This document shows, piece after piece, positions 1 through 6,995 of a DNA stretch of 64,000 nt; position 1 is the first letter of the stretch; each line of letters opens with the position of its first letter. The notes under the pieces were generated by a model. That model had not been told where the DNA came from, did no database searches, and worked only from the letters and a program-made list of their open reading frames with translations. The stretch is from an uncultured Lachnoclostridium sp. GTDB taxonomy: Bacteria > Bacillota > Clostridia > Lachnospirales > Lachnospiraceae. The stretch covers positions 1 through 64,000 of the forward strand of contig CAOJBY010000018.1 of NCBI GenBank assembly GCA_948330435.1. Direction: 5' to 3'. The position numbers and the translations under genes were made by a program.

Positions 1-45
1 ATTTAATTTGGAGAAAAACTGAGGATTTTGGTTCAGATAAACTAA

Positions 46-780
46 CGAATAACACTTATAGTAGGTCAAACAGGTTCAGGAAAATCCTACGCATTGCATG
101 GGTATCTGCTTCAAATGCTTTTAAAGCCCATTCCGTACCATTTATATTTTTGTGACCCAAAAGCGTCCAGTATCGCATTGCTGGGGGAACGGGTGTCGCC
201 GGAAACTACGGCGGATGACTTTGAAGGGATTGTCGCATTGTTGGAAACTTTTGTTTCTCAAATGCAGAAAAGGCAGCGGAAAATGAAAAGGTATTTATCG
301 AAAAAAATTGACGGTGATTACAGGGACTTTGGACTTTCCCCTCATATTCTGTTATTTGATGAATTTGCTGATTTCTCTCTACTCCTGCAATCGAAAGATA
401 AGAAGATACGTGACCATGTGAACGGTCTGATATCTTCAATCGTTCTAAAAGGACGACAGTCAGGCTTTTTCCTCTGGATTGTCATGCAGCAGGCAGGAAG
501 CAACAATATCCCGACGTTTATTCGAGACAATCTTCCTTGGAAGGTTGTCTTGGGAAATGCCGAAGACCAGACGTATGTCACGGCATTTGGGGCAGGCGTG
601 GACATTCCGTTGCGGAAGATGGAAGCCGGAGACGGGGTGTTTACGTACCCGGCAGCAGCGAACAAGCCAAGGCTATGTGAATTTCCGACATTGGCCTTTG
701 ATGTTTTAAACGCACTGGAAGTTGAAGGCCATGCGGAATCAGGACGGTCTCCGACTGAATACTATGGCTCGGAAGAATGA
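46..780 (+). CDS. FtsK/SpoIIIE-type DNA translocase (TcpA-like coupling protein), 5' end disrupted
   Basis: The reading frame shows the ATPase core of conjugative coupling proteins: Walker A GQTGSGKS encoded at 64-87, then a Walker B-like stretch LLFDEFADF at about residues 85-93 counting from a TTG at 94, and a late sensor region with QQAGSNN. The role in the family is to feed the relaxase-DNA complex into a transfer channel. The frame is closed by a stop at 43-45, only a few codons before Walker A, so the usual 200 or so N-terminal residues are not in frame. The first 55 bases carry family-like peptide pieces in two other frames, which points to small indels. It is therefore probably a pseudogene or a 5'-broken gene, continuing left of the window. 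It ends 169 bases before the rep gene. Confidence 0.6.
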   Translation, partial: RITLIVGQTGSGKSYALHGYLLQMLLKPIPYHLYFCDPKASSIALLGERVSPETTADDFEGIVALLETFVSQMQKRQRKMKRYLSKKIDGDYRDFGLSPHILLFDEFADFSLLLQSKDKKIRDHVNGLISSIVLKGRQSGFFLWIVMQQAGSNNIPTFIRDNLPWKVVLGNAEDQTYVTAFGAGVDIPLRKMEAGDGVFTYPAAANKPRLCEFPTLAFDVLNALEVEGHAESGRSPTEYYGSEE

Positions 781-786
781 GCATTT

Positions 787-816
787 ACCACGATTTCGGC
801 TTGCCGAAATCGTGGT
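787..816. repeat. Perfect 14-bp hairpin upstream of rep
   Basis: ACCACGATTTCGGC at 787-800 is exactly mirrored at 803-816, with only two bases between. There is no T run, so it is not a standard terminator. It lies between the coupling protein and rep genes, where an origin of transfer or double-strand origin is expected for a HUH relaxase. That role is an inference. Confidence 0.6.
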
Positions 817-845
817 GCCAGTGTCAAATTCCCTCAAAAGGCTAT

Positions 846-884
846 ATTTTCTGGCGGTATGGGCTTGTTATACCGCCAGAAAAT
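846..884. repeat. Perfect 15-bp inverted repeat upstream of rep, candidate origin (oriT/dso)
   Basis: ATTTTCTGGCGGTAT at 846-860 is perfectly mirrored at 870-884, with the 9-base loop GGGCTTGTT. HUH initiators commonly nick in or beside such extruded hairpins next to their own gene. It is followed directly by two AAAGTGCC repeats. The nick site is not identified. Confidence 0.6.
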
Positions 885-885
885 C

Positions 886-901
886 AAAGTGCCAAAGTGC
901 C
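886..901 (+). repeat. Two tandem AAAGTGCC repeats (possible iterons)
   Basis: AAAGTGCC occurs at 886-893 and again at 894-901, directly after the second hairpin and 48 bases before the rep start. A related AAAGTGCCGAAAAA string recurs near the right end of the element, at 3687-3700. Repeats of this kind often bind Rep proteins, but this is only a guess from position. Confidence 0.4.
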
Positions 902-949
902 AAAAATATCCGAAAACACTGAAAAATCAACGAAAGGAGTGACACCAAA

Positions 950-1061
950 ATGCCCGATAGCAAGAGAAACAATTCCAAAATGCCTGATAGCGAAAAAGGC
1001 GAAGACAAAGCGTCCGATAGCGAAAAAGACAACGCCAAAGAATCCGATAGCCAAAAAAAAT
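950..1061 (+). repeat. 30-nt tandem repeat in the 5' end of rep
   Basis: GATAGC recurs at 956, 986, 1016 and 1046, exactly 30 bases apart, within a degenerate 30-nt unit. The unit encodes a ten-residue repeat with the core P/S-D-S-E/K/Q-K. Because it keeps the frame, it may be a flexible acidic-basic linker. Because it lies in the start of an initiator gene, it may also act as a DNA-level iteron. The units differ by several bases, so they are old or functionally relaxed. Confidence 0.7.
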
Positions 1062-2269
1062 ATCCCAAGTGTAAAAACATGATGTATGAACAACAGATAG
1101 AACACTTGCCAGCCGGAACCATTGAACAGTTAGTTGAGCGGATAGAAAAGCTAGCACCGAAGAAATATGCACTGATTATACATGACAAGGATGTCAATGA
1201 ACAAGGGGAACCTGCAAAAGACCATGTACATGTGATGTTATGCTTTGAAAATGCTCGCTCCATCAACAGTATTGCCAAGAAATTGGGGGACGAGCCGCAG
1301 TCCATAACAATATGGAAAGGGAAAGCAGAAAACGGTTTTTCTTACCTTATTCACGCCACAACGAAAGCCATTGACAAGTATCAATATCCCTCATCAGAAG
1401 TTAGAGCAAACTTTAATTATCAAGAAGAAATGCTGAGAATCACAAAAGAAATTGAAAGGAGCAGGCAGACGGCAAGCATCACACTTCTTCTGGATTCTCT
1501 TTATAAGGGGGAAATCTCGAAAGAAATATTGGAAAAAAAGCTGACTGGTAGCCAGTACGGGAGAATAAAGCGTCAGATTGAAGATGTATGGAACAAGCGG
1601 CTGCAATTCCAAGCGGCTGAATGGCGAGAAAAAATGAAAAAGAGCGGAAAGCCAATAGAAGTCATATGGATTAGTGGGAAATCAGGAACGGGAAAAACGA
1701 GCTTAGCCAAAGAATACGTTGAAAAGTTAAAACGGCCCTACTTCATCACGGGAAGCAGCCGGGACATCTTTCAGAATTATTCCGGCGAGCATACCATGAT
1801 AATTGATGAATTTAGGGGTGACATGATAAAGTACCCGGATTTGTTGCGGATACTGGACCCTTTCGGCAGTCAAGTCATGGCACCGTCCAGGTACAGCGAC
1901 AAGCCGCTGGCCTGTGACTTGATTCTCATAACCTCCCCATATACCCCGGTGGAGTTCTATCAAAAGTTGTTTATCCATACTGTTGAAGATTCCATTGACA
2001 GTATGGAACAGCTATTGAGAAGAATTACACTGACCATTGAAATGGATGAAGACCATATTAGAGCGGTCGAATATGACAGGAAAGTAAAAGCTTACAAGGC
2101 TATGGAAAATGCCGAAAAAGAAAACCGCTATTCCAAGCGTTACCGTGAGAAGGACTATGCTGACAATAAATCCAAAGACTTGTTTCAATCCCTGTTCCGT
2201 GATGGGCCGAGTGAAGAAGCCGGTAATGACGATTCCGTAGAAAAGGAGGCAGAAAATGAACACGACTGA
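950..2269 (+). CDS. Rolling-circle Rep / relaxase with HUH nuclease and SF3 helicase domains
   Basis: This 439-residue protein has two enzymatic halves. The N-terminal half carries a HUH nuclease: HVHVM at residues 92-96 supplies the metal-binding histidines, and YLIHATTKAIDKYQY near 132-146 supplies the likely catalytic tyrosine and lysine. The C-terminal half is a superfamily 3 helicase: Walker A GKSGTGKT at 243-250, Walker B MIIDEFRG at 283-290, and a sensor-like LILITSP later. This layout is that of Rep_2/RNA_helicase plasmid initiators related to CRESS-DNA virus Rep. Here it probably nicks the element's origin and may replicate it after excision. The start ATG has AAAGGAG ten bases upstream. 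The first 45 residues are a low-complexity charged repeat encoded by a 30-nt tandem repeat. The gene overlaps xis by 14 bases. Confidence 0.85.
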   Translation: MPDSKRNNSKMPDSEKGEDKASDSEKDNAKESDSQKKYPKCKNMMYEQQIEHLPAGTIEQLVERIEKLAPKKYALIIHDKDVNEQGEPAKDHVHVMLCFENARSINSIAKKLGDEPQSITIWKGKAENGFSYLIHATTKAIDKYQYPSSEVRANFNYQEEMLRITKEIERSRQTASITLLLDSLYKGEISKEILEKKLTGSQYGRIKRQIEDVWNKRLQFQAAEWREKMKKSGKPIEVIWISGKSGTGKTSLAKEYVEKLKRPYFITGSSRDIFQNYSGEHTMIIDEFRGDMIKYPDLLRILDPFGSQVMAPSRYSDKPLACDLILITSPYTPVEFYQKLFIHTVEDSIDSMEQLLRRITLTIEMDEDHIRAVEYDRKVKAYKAMENAEKENRYSKRYREKDYADNKSKDLFQSLFRDGPSEEAGNDDSVEKEAENEHD

Positions 2270-2459
2270 CATACCTATTTGGGAAAAGTACATGCTTACC
2301 ATTGAAGAAGCGGCAAAATATTTTCGCATTGGAGAAAGTAAGTTACGGCGTTTCATAGACGAAAATCCCAATGCGAAATGGGTGCTTATGAACGGAAACC
2401 GCATACAGATTAAGCGGAAACAATTTGAAAAAATACTTGATGAAATAAGCATAATGTGA
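2256..2459 (+). CDS. xis: Tn916-type excisionase
   Basis: This 67-residue basic protein closely resembles Tn916 Xis along its whole length, including the TDIPIWE opening, a TIEEAAKYFRIGESKLRR winged-helix segment near 15-32 and the MNGNRIQIKRKQFEKI wing. Xis bends DNA at the element ends and steers the integrase toward excision. The start has AAAGGAGG eight bases upstream. It overlaps the rep 3' end and is followed after 78 bases by int, the usual Tn916-family order. It looks intact. Confidence 0.9.
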   Translation: MNTTDIPIWEKYMLTIEEAAKYFRIGESKLRRFIDENPNAKWVLMNGNRIQIKRKQFEKILDEISIM

Positions 2460-2464
2460 TGCAA

Positions 2465-2512
2465 AAAGAGCCGGAATGTGCTATAATAAATATATGCATA
2501 TCAAGGCTCTTT
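2465..2512 (+). promoter_or_regulatory. Inverted repeat with TATAAT-like box between xis and int
   Basis: AAAGAGCC at 2465-2472 pairs with GGCTCTTT at 2505-2512. A TATAAT box lies in the loop at 2482-2487. The integrase RBS AAAGGAG follows at 2522-2528. This may be a promoter and attenuator-like site that sets the Int to Xis ratio. No -35 match is convincing. Confidence 0.35.
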
Positions 2513-2537
2513 CCCATATGGAAAGGAGCAAAAAACA

Positions 2538-3596
2538 ATGTCAGAAAGAAGACGGGATAACAAAAACCGCATTTTGCGTTCGGGAGAGAGCCAGAGAAAA
2601 GACGGGAGATATGCTGACGACGGGATAGACACAATCGGAAAGAAAATGACCGTCTGCGAGCTTTACGCAAAGCAGAACCGCCACCGGGGGAATGTAAGGT
2701 ACAACACCACACAGGGGCGTAAGCGGCTTATGAGGCTGTTAGAATCGGATAAACTTGGTTCCTGCCCTATTGACGGCGTAAGGCCCTCTGATGCGAAAGA
2801 ATGGGCGTTACGCATGAAAGAAAGAGGGATGTCCTACAAAACCATAAGCAACGACAAGCGTTCCCTAAAAGCTGCTTTTTACACGGCGATACAGGACGAT
2901 TGTATAAGGAAGAACCCCTTTGACTTTCAGTTAAACACCGTAATTGAAGACGACACGGAACCAAAAGTACCTCTCACAGCGGAACAGGAAGAAAGCCTTT
3001 TGTCCTTTATGCAGAGCGACAGTGTCTATCAAAAATACCGTGACGAGGTTGTCATACTGCTGGGAACGGGGTTAAGAATTTCCGAACTCTGCGGTTTGAC
3101 TGAAAACGACATTGACCTTGAAAGCCGGACAATCACGGTAGACCACCAGCTTTTAAGGAACGCAGAAACTGGCTACTACATAGAGAAGCCCAAAACGCAA
3201 AGCGGCGTTAGGAAGATTCCAATGAGTGAAAAAGTGTATGAAGCGTTGGAACATACATTAGAGAATCGCAAGAGTACAAAGTCGCCCGTGATTGACGGTT
3301 ACAGCAATTTTCTATTCCTCAACCGGGACGGTTGCCCGAAAGTGGCGGCAAACTATGATAATATGTTCCGGGGGCTTGCGAAGAAGTACAACAAGAGCCA
3401 CGAGGAAGCATTACCCAAGGTAATGACACCCCATACCCTGCGACATACGTTCTGCACCAACTTAGCCAATGCCGGAATGAATCCAAAGGCGTTGCAGTAT
3501 ATCATGGGACACTCCGATATCACTATGACGCTGAACTATTACGCACACGTCAATTTTAATTCCGCAAGGGCTGAAATGAAGCGGTTACTCCCATAG
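2538..3596 (+). CDS. int: Tn916-family tyrosine integrase with shortened N-terminal domain
   Basis: This 352-residue recombinase matches Tn916 Int in its core-binding and catalytic domains. Visible signature parts are GTGLRISE (first Arg), TPHTLRHTFC (His-x-x-Arg), the GHSDITMTLNYYAH end with the tyrosine nucleophile, and a late Lys region. The first 25 residues also match Tn916 Int (MSERRRDN to KDGRY). The sequence then jumps directly to a DDGIDTIGKKMTVCELYAKQN segment, which in the 405-residue Tn916 protein lies about 50 residues further on. Most of the arm-type DNA-binding domain therefore seems to be missing in frame. The start has AAAGGAG ten bases upstream. The protein may integrate or excise poorly. 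Confidence 0.88.
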   Translation: MSERRRDNKNRILRSGESQRKDGRYADDGIDTIGKKMTVCELYAKQNRHRGNVRYNTTQGRKRLMRLLESDKLGSCPIDGVRPSDAKEWALRMKERGMSYKTISNDKRSLKAAFYTAIQDDCIRKNPFDFQLNTVIEDDTEPKVPLTAEQEESLLSFMQSDSVYQKYRDEVVILLGTGLRISELCGLTENDIDLESRTITVDHQLLRNAETGYYIEKPKTQSGVRKIPMSEKVYEALEHTLENRKSTKSPVIDGYSNFLFLNRDGCPKVAANYDNMFRGLAKKYNKSHEEALPKVMTPHTLRHTFCTNLANAGMNPKALQYIMGHSDITMTLNYYAHVNFNSARAEMKRLLP

Positions 3597-3608
3597 CCAT
3601 GACTGAAA

Positions 3609-3630
3609 TTTACTACTTCTTTTACTACTT
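3609..3630. repeat. Two arm-type (DR2-like) integrase sites
   Basis: TTTACTACTT occurs at 3609-3618 and again at 3621-3630, twelve bases apart. Read on the other strand this is AAGTAGTAAA, which matches the DR2 arm sites bound by the Tn916 Int N-terminal domain. ACTGAAA and TTTTCAGT flank the pair as an inverted repeat. They mark the integrase-side end of the element. Confidence 0.6.
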
Positions 3631-3662
3631 TTCAGTGAGAAAACATAAGAGGTTATGAGGGT

Positions 3663-3739
3663 ATATAAGAAATTCTCCCTATATCTAAAGTGCCGAAAAA
3701 GCCCGGAAATACGGGCTATACGGGCATATAAGAACTTCT
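3663..3739. repeat. Direct repeats near the element's right end, possible attachment core
   Basis: ATATAAGAAATTCT at 3663-3676 recurs as ATATAAGAACTTCT at 3726-3739 (13 of 14 identical). A small AGCCCG/CGGGCT hairpin lies between them at 3700-3717. These may be integrase core-type sites or parts of attR. The left junction would be needed to tell. Confidence 0.35.
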
Positions 3740-3798
3740 AAAGAGATAATCTAAATTTACCAATAATTTTTATGTAAAAAAAAGGAGATGACACCTAT

Positions 3799-4785
3799 AT
3801 GAGCATTCGAATTGGTATTTTAGGCTATGGCAATCTGGGCAGGGGCGTGGAGTGTGCGGTTCGCCAGAATCCAGATATGGAACTTCGAGTGGTATTTACC
3901 AGAAGAGAACCGAAAGATGTGAAGATTCTGACAGATACGGCAAAGGTGTGCCATGTGGATGAGGTAAAAAGCTGGCAAAAAGAGATTGATGTACTCATTC
4001 TCTGCGGCGGAAGTGCCACAGATCTTCCGGTACAGACTCCGGAATATGCAAAGCTTTTCAATGTAGTGGACAGCTTCGATACTCATGCCCGGATTCCGGA
4101 ACATTTTGCTGCAGTAGATGCAGCGGCAAGGGAGGCTGGCAAGACGGCGATTATTTCCGTGGGCTGGGATCCGGGAATGTTCTCTTTAAACCGCCTGTAT
4201 GCCAATGTCATTCTTCCGGAAGGGAAAGATTACACGTTCTGGGGCCGGGGCGTAAGCCAGGGACATTCTGACGCAGTGCGGAGAATTGACGGCGTAAAGG
4301 ATGCAAAGCAGTATACCATTCCGGTAGAGTCATCGCTGGCATCTGTACGTGCCGGAGAGAATCCGGATTTAACTACCAGGCAGAAGCATACCCGAGAGTG
4401 TTTTGTAGTGCTGAAGGAGGGGGCGGATCCGACAAAGATAGAGGAAGAAATTAAAACCATGCCAAATTATTTTGCGGATTATGACACCACGGTACATTTC
4501 ATCAGTGAAGAAGAGATGAAGCGGGATCACAGCCGGATTCCTCATGGCGGCTTTGTTCTGCGAAGCGGCGTGACTGGATGGGAGAAAGAAAACAGTCATT
4601 TGATCGAGTATAGCCTTAAACTGGACTCTAATCCGGAATTTACTTCCAGTGTCATTGTTGCTTATGCAAGGGCTGCATTCTGTCTGGCAGAAAAGGGTGA
4701 ACATGGGTGTAAAACCGTATTTGATATTGCACCGGCTTATTTAAGCCCAAAGAGTGGAGAAGAACTGAGGGGCTCCATGTTGTAA
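3799..4785 (+). CDS. ddh: meso-diaminopimelate D-dehydrogenase
   Basis: The 328-residue protein has the length and sequence of Ddh. It starts with an NADP-binding Rossmann motif GILGYGNLGRG at residues 6-16, has CGGSATDLPVQTPE and VDSFDTHARIPEHFAAVD in the middle, and the substrate-domain segment HGGFVLRSG late. It converts L-tetrahydrodipicolinate to meso-diaminopimelate in one step with ammonia and NADPH, feeding lysine and peptidoglycan synthesis in the cytosol. AAAGGAG lies ten or so bases before the start. It is the first chromosomal gene right of the mobile element and is followed by a terminator, so it stands alone. The element's end could influence its promoter, because only about 60 bases separate them. 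Confidence 0.95.
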   Translation: MSIRIGILGYGNLGRGVECAVRQNPDMELRVVFTRREPKDVKILTDTAKVCHVDEVKSWQKEIDVLILCGGSATDLPVQTPEYAKLFNVVDSFDTHARIPEHFAAVDAAAREAGKTAIISVGWDPGMFSLNRLYANVILPEGKDYTFWGRGVSQGHSDAVRRIDGVKDAKQYTIPVESSLASVRAGENPDLTTRQKHTRECFVVLKEGADPTKIEEEIKTMPNYFADYDTTVHFISEEEMKRDHSRIPHGGFVLRSGVTGWEKENSHLIEYSLKLDSNPEFTSSVIVAYARAAFCLAEKGEHGCKTVFDIAPAYLSPKSGEELRGSML

Positions 4786-4822
4786 ATTTCAGTAGAATTT
4801 CCATGAATAATTAGATATATAC

Positions 4823-4865
4823 AAAGAAGCGGGTGGTTCAGGTATGAATTATCTGCTTCTTTTTT
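4823..4865 (+). terminator. Rho-independent terminator after ddh
   Basis: AAAGAAGC at 4823-4830 pairs with GCTTCTTT at 4854-4861, and the stem runs into a T6 tract at 4859-4864. The loop is long. It isolates ddh from the AT-rich defence-like module downstream. Confidence 0.7.
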
Positions 4866-4949
4866 AGGAAAGTCTATGAGAGAATAAGAGTTGAAAATAT
4901 GTGTATAGGAAAGGTGAAATGGTTCATATTATAAATAACAAAAAAAATG

Positions 4950-4977
4950 TTGATTAAATTTAACATTATAGTATAAT
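4950..4977 (+). promoter_or_regulatory. Sigma-A-type promoter of the AAA/RloB module
   Basis: TTGATT at 4950-4955 and TATAAT at 4972-4977 are separated by 16 bases in a very AT-rich stretch. The -10 box ends only six bases before the upstream ATG at 4984, which supports the ATG at 5011 as the true start of the ATPase gene. Confidence 0.6.
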
Positions 4978-5010
4978 TATCATATGCCTTTGAAAGGAAA
5001 AACAAAAATA

Positions 5011-6351
5011 ATGTTATTAAATTTTAAATTGAAAAATTTTAAATCCTTTAAAAATGAAACCATTTTTACTATGCTGTCAAGCCTGCAGAAGACGCATAAT
5101 GATTATGTTATTGATAGAACGATCTCAGGAAACAGGGTTCGAGTGCTTCCCATGTCTGTTATTTATGGGGCTAATGCAAGTGGAAAGTCTAATATTATAT
5201 TGGCCATGGATGTTTTGCGAATACTAGTAAAAGAAGGAACTTTAGATTGTAAAGAATTAGAGCCCTATAAAAGTACTTTATCCTTTATAAGAGATCCCAG
5301 TTGGTATCTGCCCGTAGAATTGGAAGTTACTTTTTCTACATTTAATAATATTTATAAATATGGAATTGAATTTACGGATATAGATAAGTACAGTGTTATA
5401 AGAGAATACTTATATATTAACGAAGACGAAATCTTTGAAAGAACAAAAAAAGATAAAATTCGAATGCCTATTGGCAGCTTGGTAAAAAAAGGATACATTG
5501 AAAAAAATGAGGAAGATTTTGCTGATATTTTATTAAAGAAATTAAACCAGGCATTAGAAGAGAAAAGCTTGGTAATTACAGGAGCGATAAGCAACTTAAT
5601 TGCAGGAGACTATATCTCGGAGTTTCATGAATGGTTTAAAAATTTTAATGTGATTATGAATGCAAATGATATAAATTTTCAGCAGAAAGACTTGAAAAGT
5701 ATACTTCAGGCACATGGAGATGAGAAAAAAGATGTCCGCAGGAAATTTTTTGAAAGCGATTCGGTTAAGGAAATTATGGGATTTGCTGAGTTTGGAAATC
5801 AGGCAATAGGCTTTATCTCTGAAACAGAACATGATGAACTGTCAATGTGCTCTATGTATACAATTCCGCTGGAAAATAAAAAGTTAGAGAACTCGAAATA
5901 TTCTATCCGAATGATTGTTGACTCTGAATTAATGGAATCAAAAGGAACGATCCATTTGATAAGATTGATACAGCCTTTTATTGATGTACTTAAGACAGGC
6001 GGAGTAATTGTTTTGGATGAAATGGATGCTTCTTTACATTTTGAAATTGTAGTCTCTTTGATTCGAATTTTTAACAATAAAGAATTAAATCAAAAAGGGG
6101 CACAATTAATTTTTAATACCCACAATCCCATTTATCTGGATGGTGAACTGTTAAGGCATGACCAGATTGTTATGGTTGAAAAGAATAAGGATGATTTGAC
6201 CAGTGAGATTTATTCCTTGTCTGACTATAAATTACGTCCGGAGGAACGTATTTTAAAAAATTATTTGGATGGGAAATATGGAGCTCTGCCGCACATGGAT
6301 TTGGAAATAGCATTTAAACATATATTGGAAAGGGAGGCAAAGCAGGATTGA
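5011..6351 (+). CDS. AAA_15/OLD-like ATPase, AbiLi/RloA-type defence protein
   Basis: From ATG 5011 the product is 446 residues. It opens with MLLNFKLKNFKSFKNE, the usual first strand of the ABC/SMC-like AAA_15 family, followed by Walker A YGANASGKSN at about 52-61 and near the C-terminus Walker B VIVLDEMDASLHFE and FNTHNPIYLDGELLR. Such ATPases sense or remodel nucleic acid and switch on a toxic partner. The downstream rloB overlaps its stop, so the two are translationally coupled. This arrangement is that of AbiL (AbiLi/AbiLii) and, by analogy, PARIS. An upstream in-frame ATG at 4984 is less likely, as it has no RBS and sits just after the -10. The gene is clearly richer in A and T than its neighbours, which suggests transfer. 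The trigger is unknown. Confidence 0.82.
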   Translation: MLLNFKLKNFKSFKNETIFTMLSSLQKTHNDYVIDRTISGNRVRVLPMSVIYGANASGKSNIILAMDVLRILVKEGTLDCKELEPYKSTLSFIRDPSWYLPVELEVTFSTFNNIYKYGIEFTDIDKYSVIREYLYINEDEIFERTKKDKIRMPIGSLVKKGYIEKNEEDFADILLKKLNQALEEKSLVITGAISNLIAGDYISEFHEWFKNFNVIMNANDINFQQKDLKSILQAHGDEKKDVRRKFFESDSVKEIMGFAEFGNQAIGFISETEHDELSMCSMYTIPLENKKLENSKYSIRMIVDSELMESKGTIHLIRLIQPFIDVLKTGGVIVLDEMDASLHFEIVVSLIRIFNNKELNQKGAQLIFNTHNPIYLDGELLRHDQIVMVEKNKDDLTSEIYSLSDYKLRPEERILKNYLDGKYGALPHMDLEIAFKHILEREAKQD

Positions 6352-6995
6352 ATCGACCTCAAAGAAGGCCTAAACGACCTAAATTCCTATGCATTCTTGG
6401 ATGTGAAGGTGAGAATCAGGAACGCCTGTATTTTAATAAAGTACAGGAATTAGTGAACAATATAGAAGAGAGAACCCATGATTTGATGTTCGATTATGCA
6501 GAACCATTTGGCGGGGATCCGAAATGTGTTGTAGAGCGTACCATAACAAAGTCTATTGGAAAAACGAATAGGGCCTCTATATTTGATTATGATGGAAAAA
6601 GAAAAAAATTTGAGGAGGCAATTGATTTAGCAAAGGAGCATCAAATAGTTTTGGGATATACGAATTATTGCTTTGATTTGTGGTTGATTCTTCATAAAAA
6701 ATACTATTCACAGGAGGTAACCAGCCAAGATGGGTATACCCAAGAATTAAGAAGGGTATATGGTTTGAGAAAGGGAGCAAATATTAAGAAAAGGGAACAA
6801 GTGGAAAAGATTATTGCTCAAATTAATCTGGAAGATATCAGAACCGCAATGTCAAATGCAGAAAGAATAACGTCAGATGTAAAAAGAACTTTTAACAAAA
6901 CGCCTCAAGGGAACGATTATTATGATAATCCTGATACGCAGTTACATATCATGTTAAGAACAATATTAAAAAAAGTGGGGGTGGATTGCCTGTGA
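6348..6995 (+). CDS. rloB: RloB-family protein (AbiLii-like, TOPRIM-related effector)
   Basis: This 215-residue protein fits the RloB family in length and motifs: CEGENQERLYFNKV near residues 19-32 (the conserved Glu and YF), FDYDGKRKKFEEAI near 79-92 (acidic DxD) and YTNYCFDLWLILHKKYY near 105-121. These are the acidic centres expected of a TOPRIM-like nuclease fold. It is presumably the effector of the ATPase encoded just upstream. The start is TTG, overlapping the ATPase stop as TTGA, with AGGGAGG eleven bases upstream. Its own stop overlaps the next gene's GTG. The catalytic activity is inferred from the fold, not proven. Confidence 0.8.
   Translation: MNRPQRRPKRPKFLCILGCEGENQERLYFNKVQELVNNIEERTHDLMFDYAEPFGGDPKCVVERTITKSIGKTNRASIFDYDGKRKKFEEAIDLAKEHQIVLGYTNYCFDLWLILHKKYYSQEVTSQDGYTQELRRVYGLRKGANIKKREQVEKIIAQINLEDIRTAMSNAERITSDVKRTFNKTPQGNDYYDNPDTQLHIMLRTILKKVGVDCL

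Larger units (their letters stand above)
1..3745. mobile_element. Right part of a Tn916-related integrative mobilizable element (left end outside window)
   Basis: The block contains, in order, an FtsK/TcpA-like coupling protein, a HUH-plus-SF3-helicase Rep/relaxase, a Tn916-type excisionase and a Tn916-type tyrosine integrase, all on the + strand. Integrase is normally the last gene before one attachment end, and two arm-type repeats follow it at 3609-3630. After about 3745 the sequence passes into the chromosomal gene ddh. No transfer channel genes are seen, so it would depend on a helper if mobile. Relaxases of this RCR-initiator type with a coupling protein are known from streptococcal mobilizable elements. 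The exact right boundary is inferred, and the left end and any cargo lie outside the window. Damage to the coupling protein start and to the integrase N-terminus suggests a decaying or immobile copy. Confidence 0.75.

Noticed and set aside
950..1061. Short regular repeats as a CRISPR array
   Set aside because: The period is a constant 30 bases with no separate conserved repeat and variable spacer, and the units stay in the rep reading frame.
884..1305. Minus-strand open frames opposite rep
   Set aside because: They are shadows of the repeat-rich rep start, with no RBS and low-complexity hydrophobic products.
4984..5010. ATG 4984 as the start of the AAA ATPase
   Set aside because: It lies six bases after the -10 box with no RBS. 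The family's N-terminus begins at ATG 5011.
3799..6995. AAA/RloB module as cargo of the Tn916-related element
   Set aside because: The integrase and arm sites mark the element end before ddh, a chromosomal gene that lies between them and the module.
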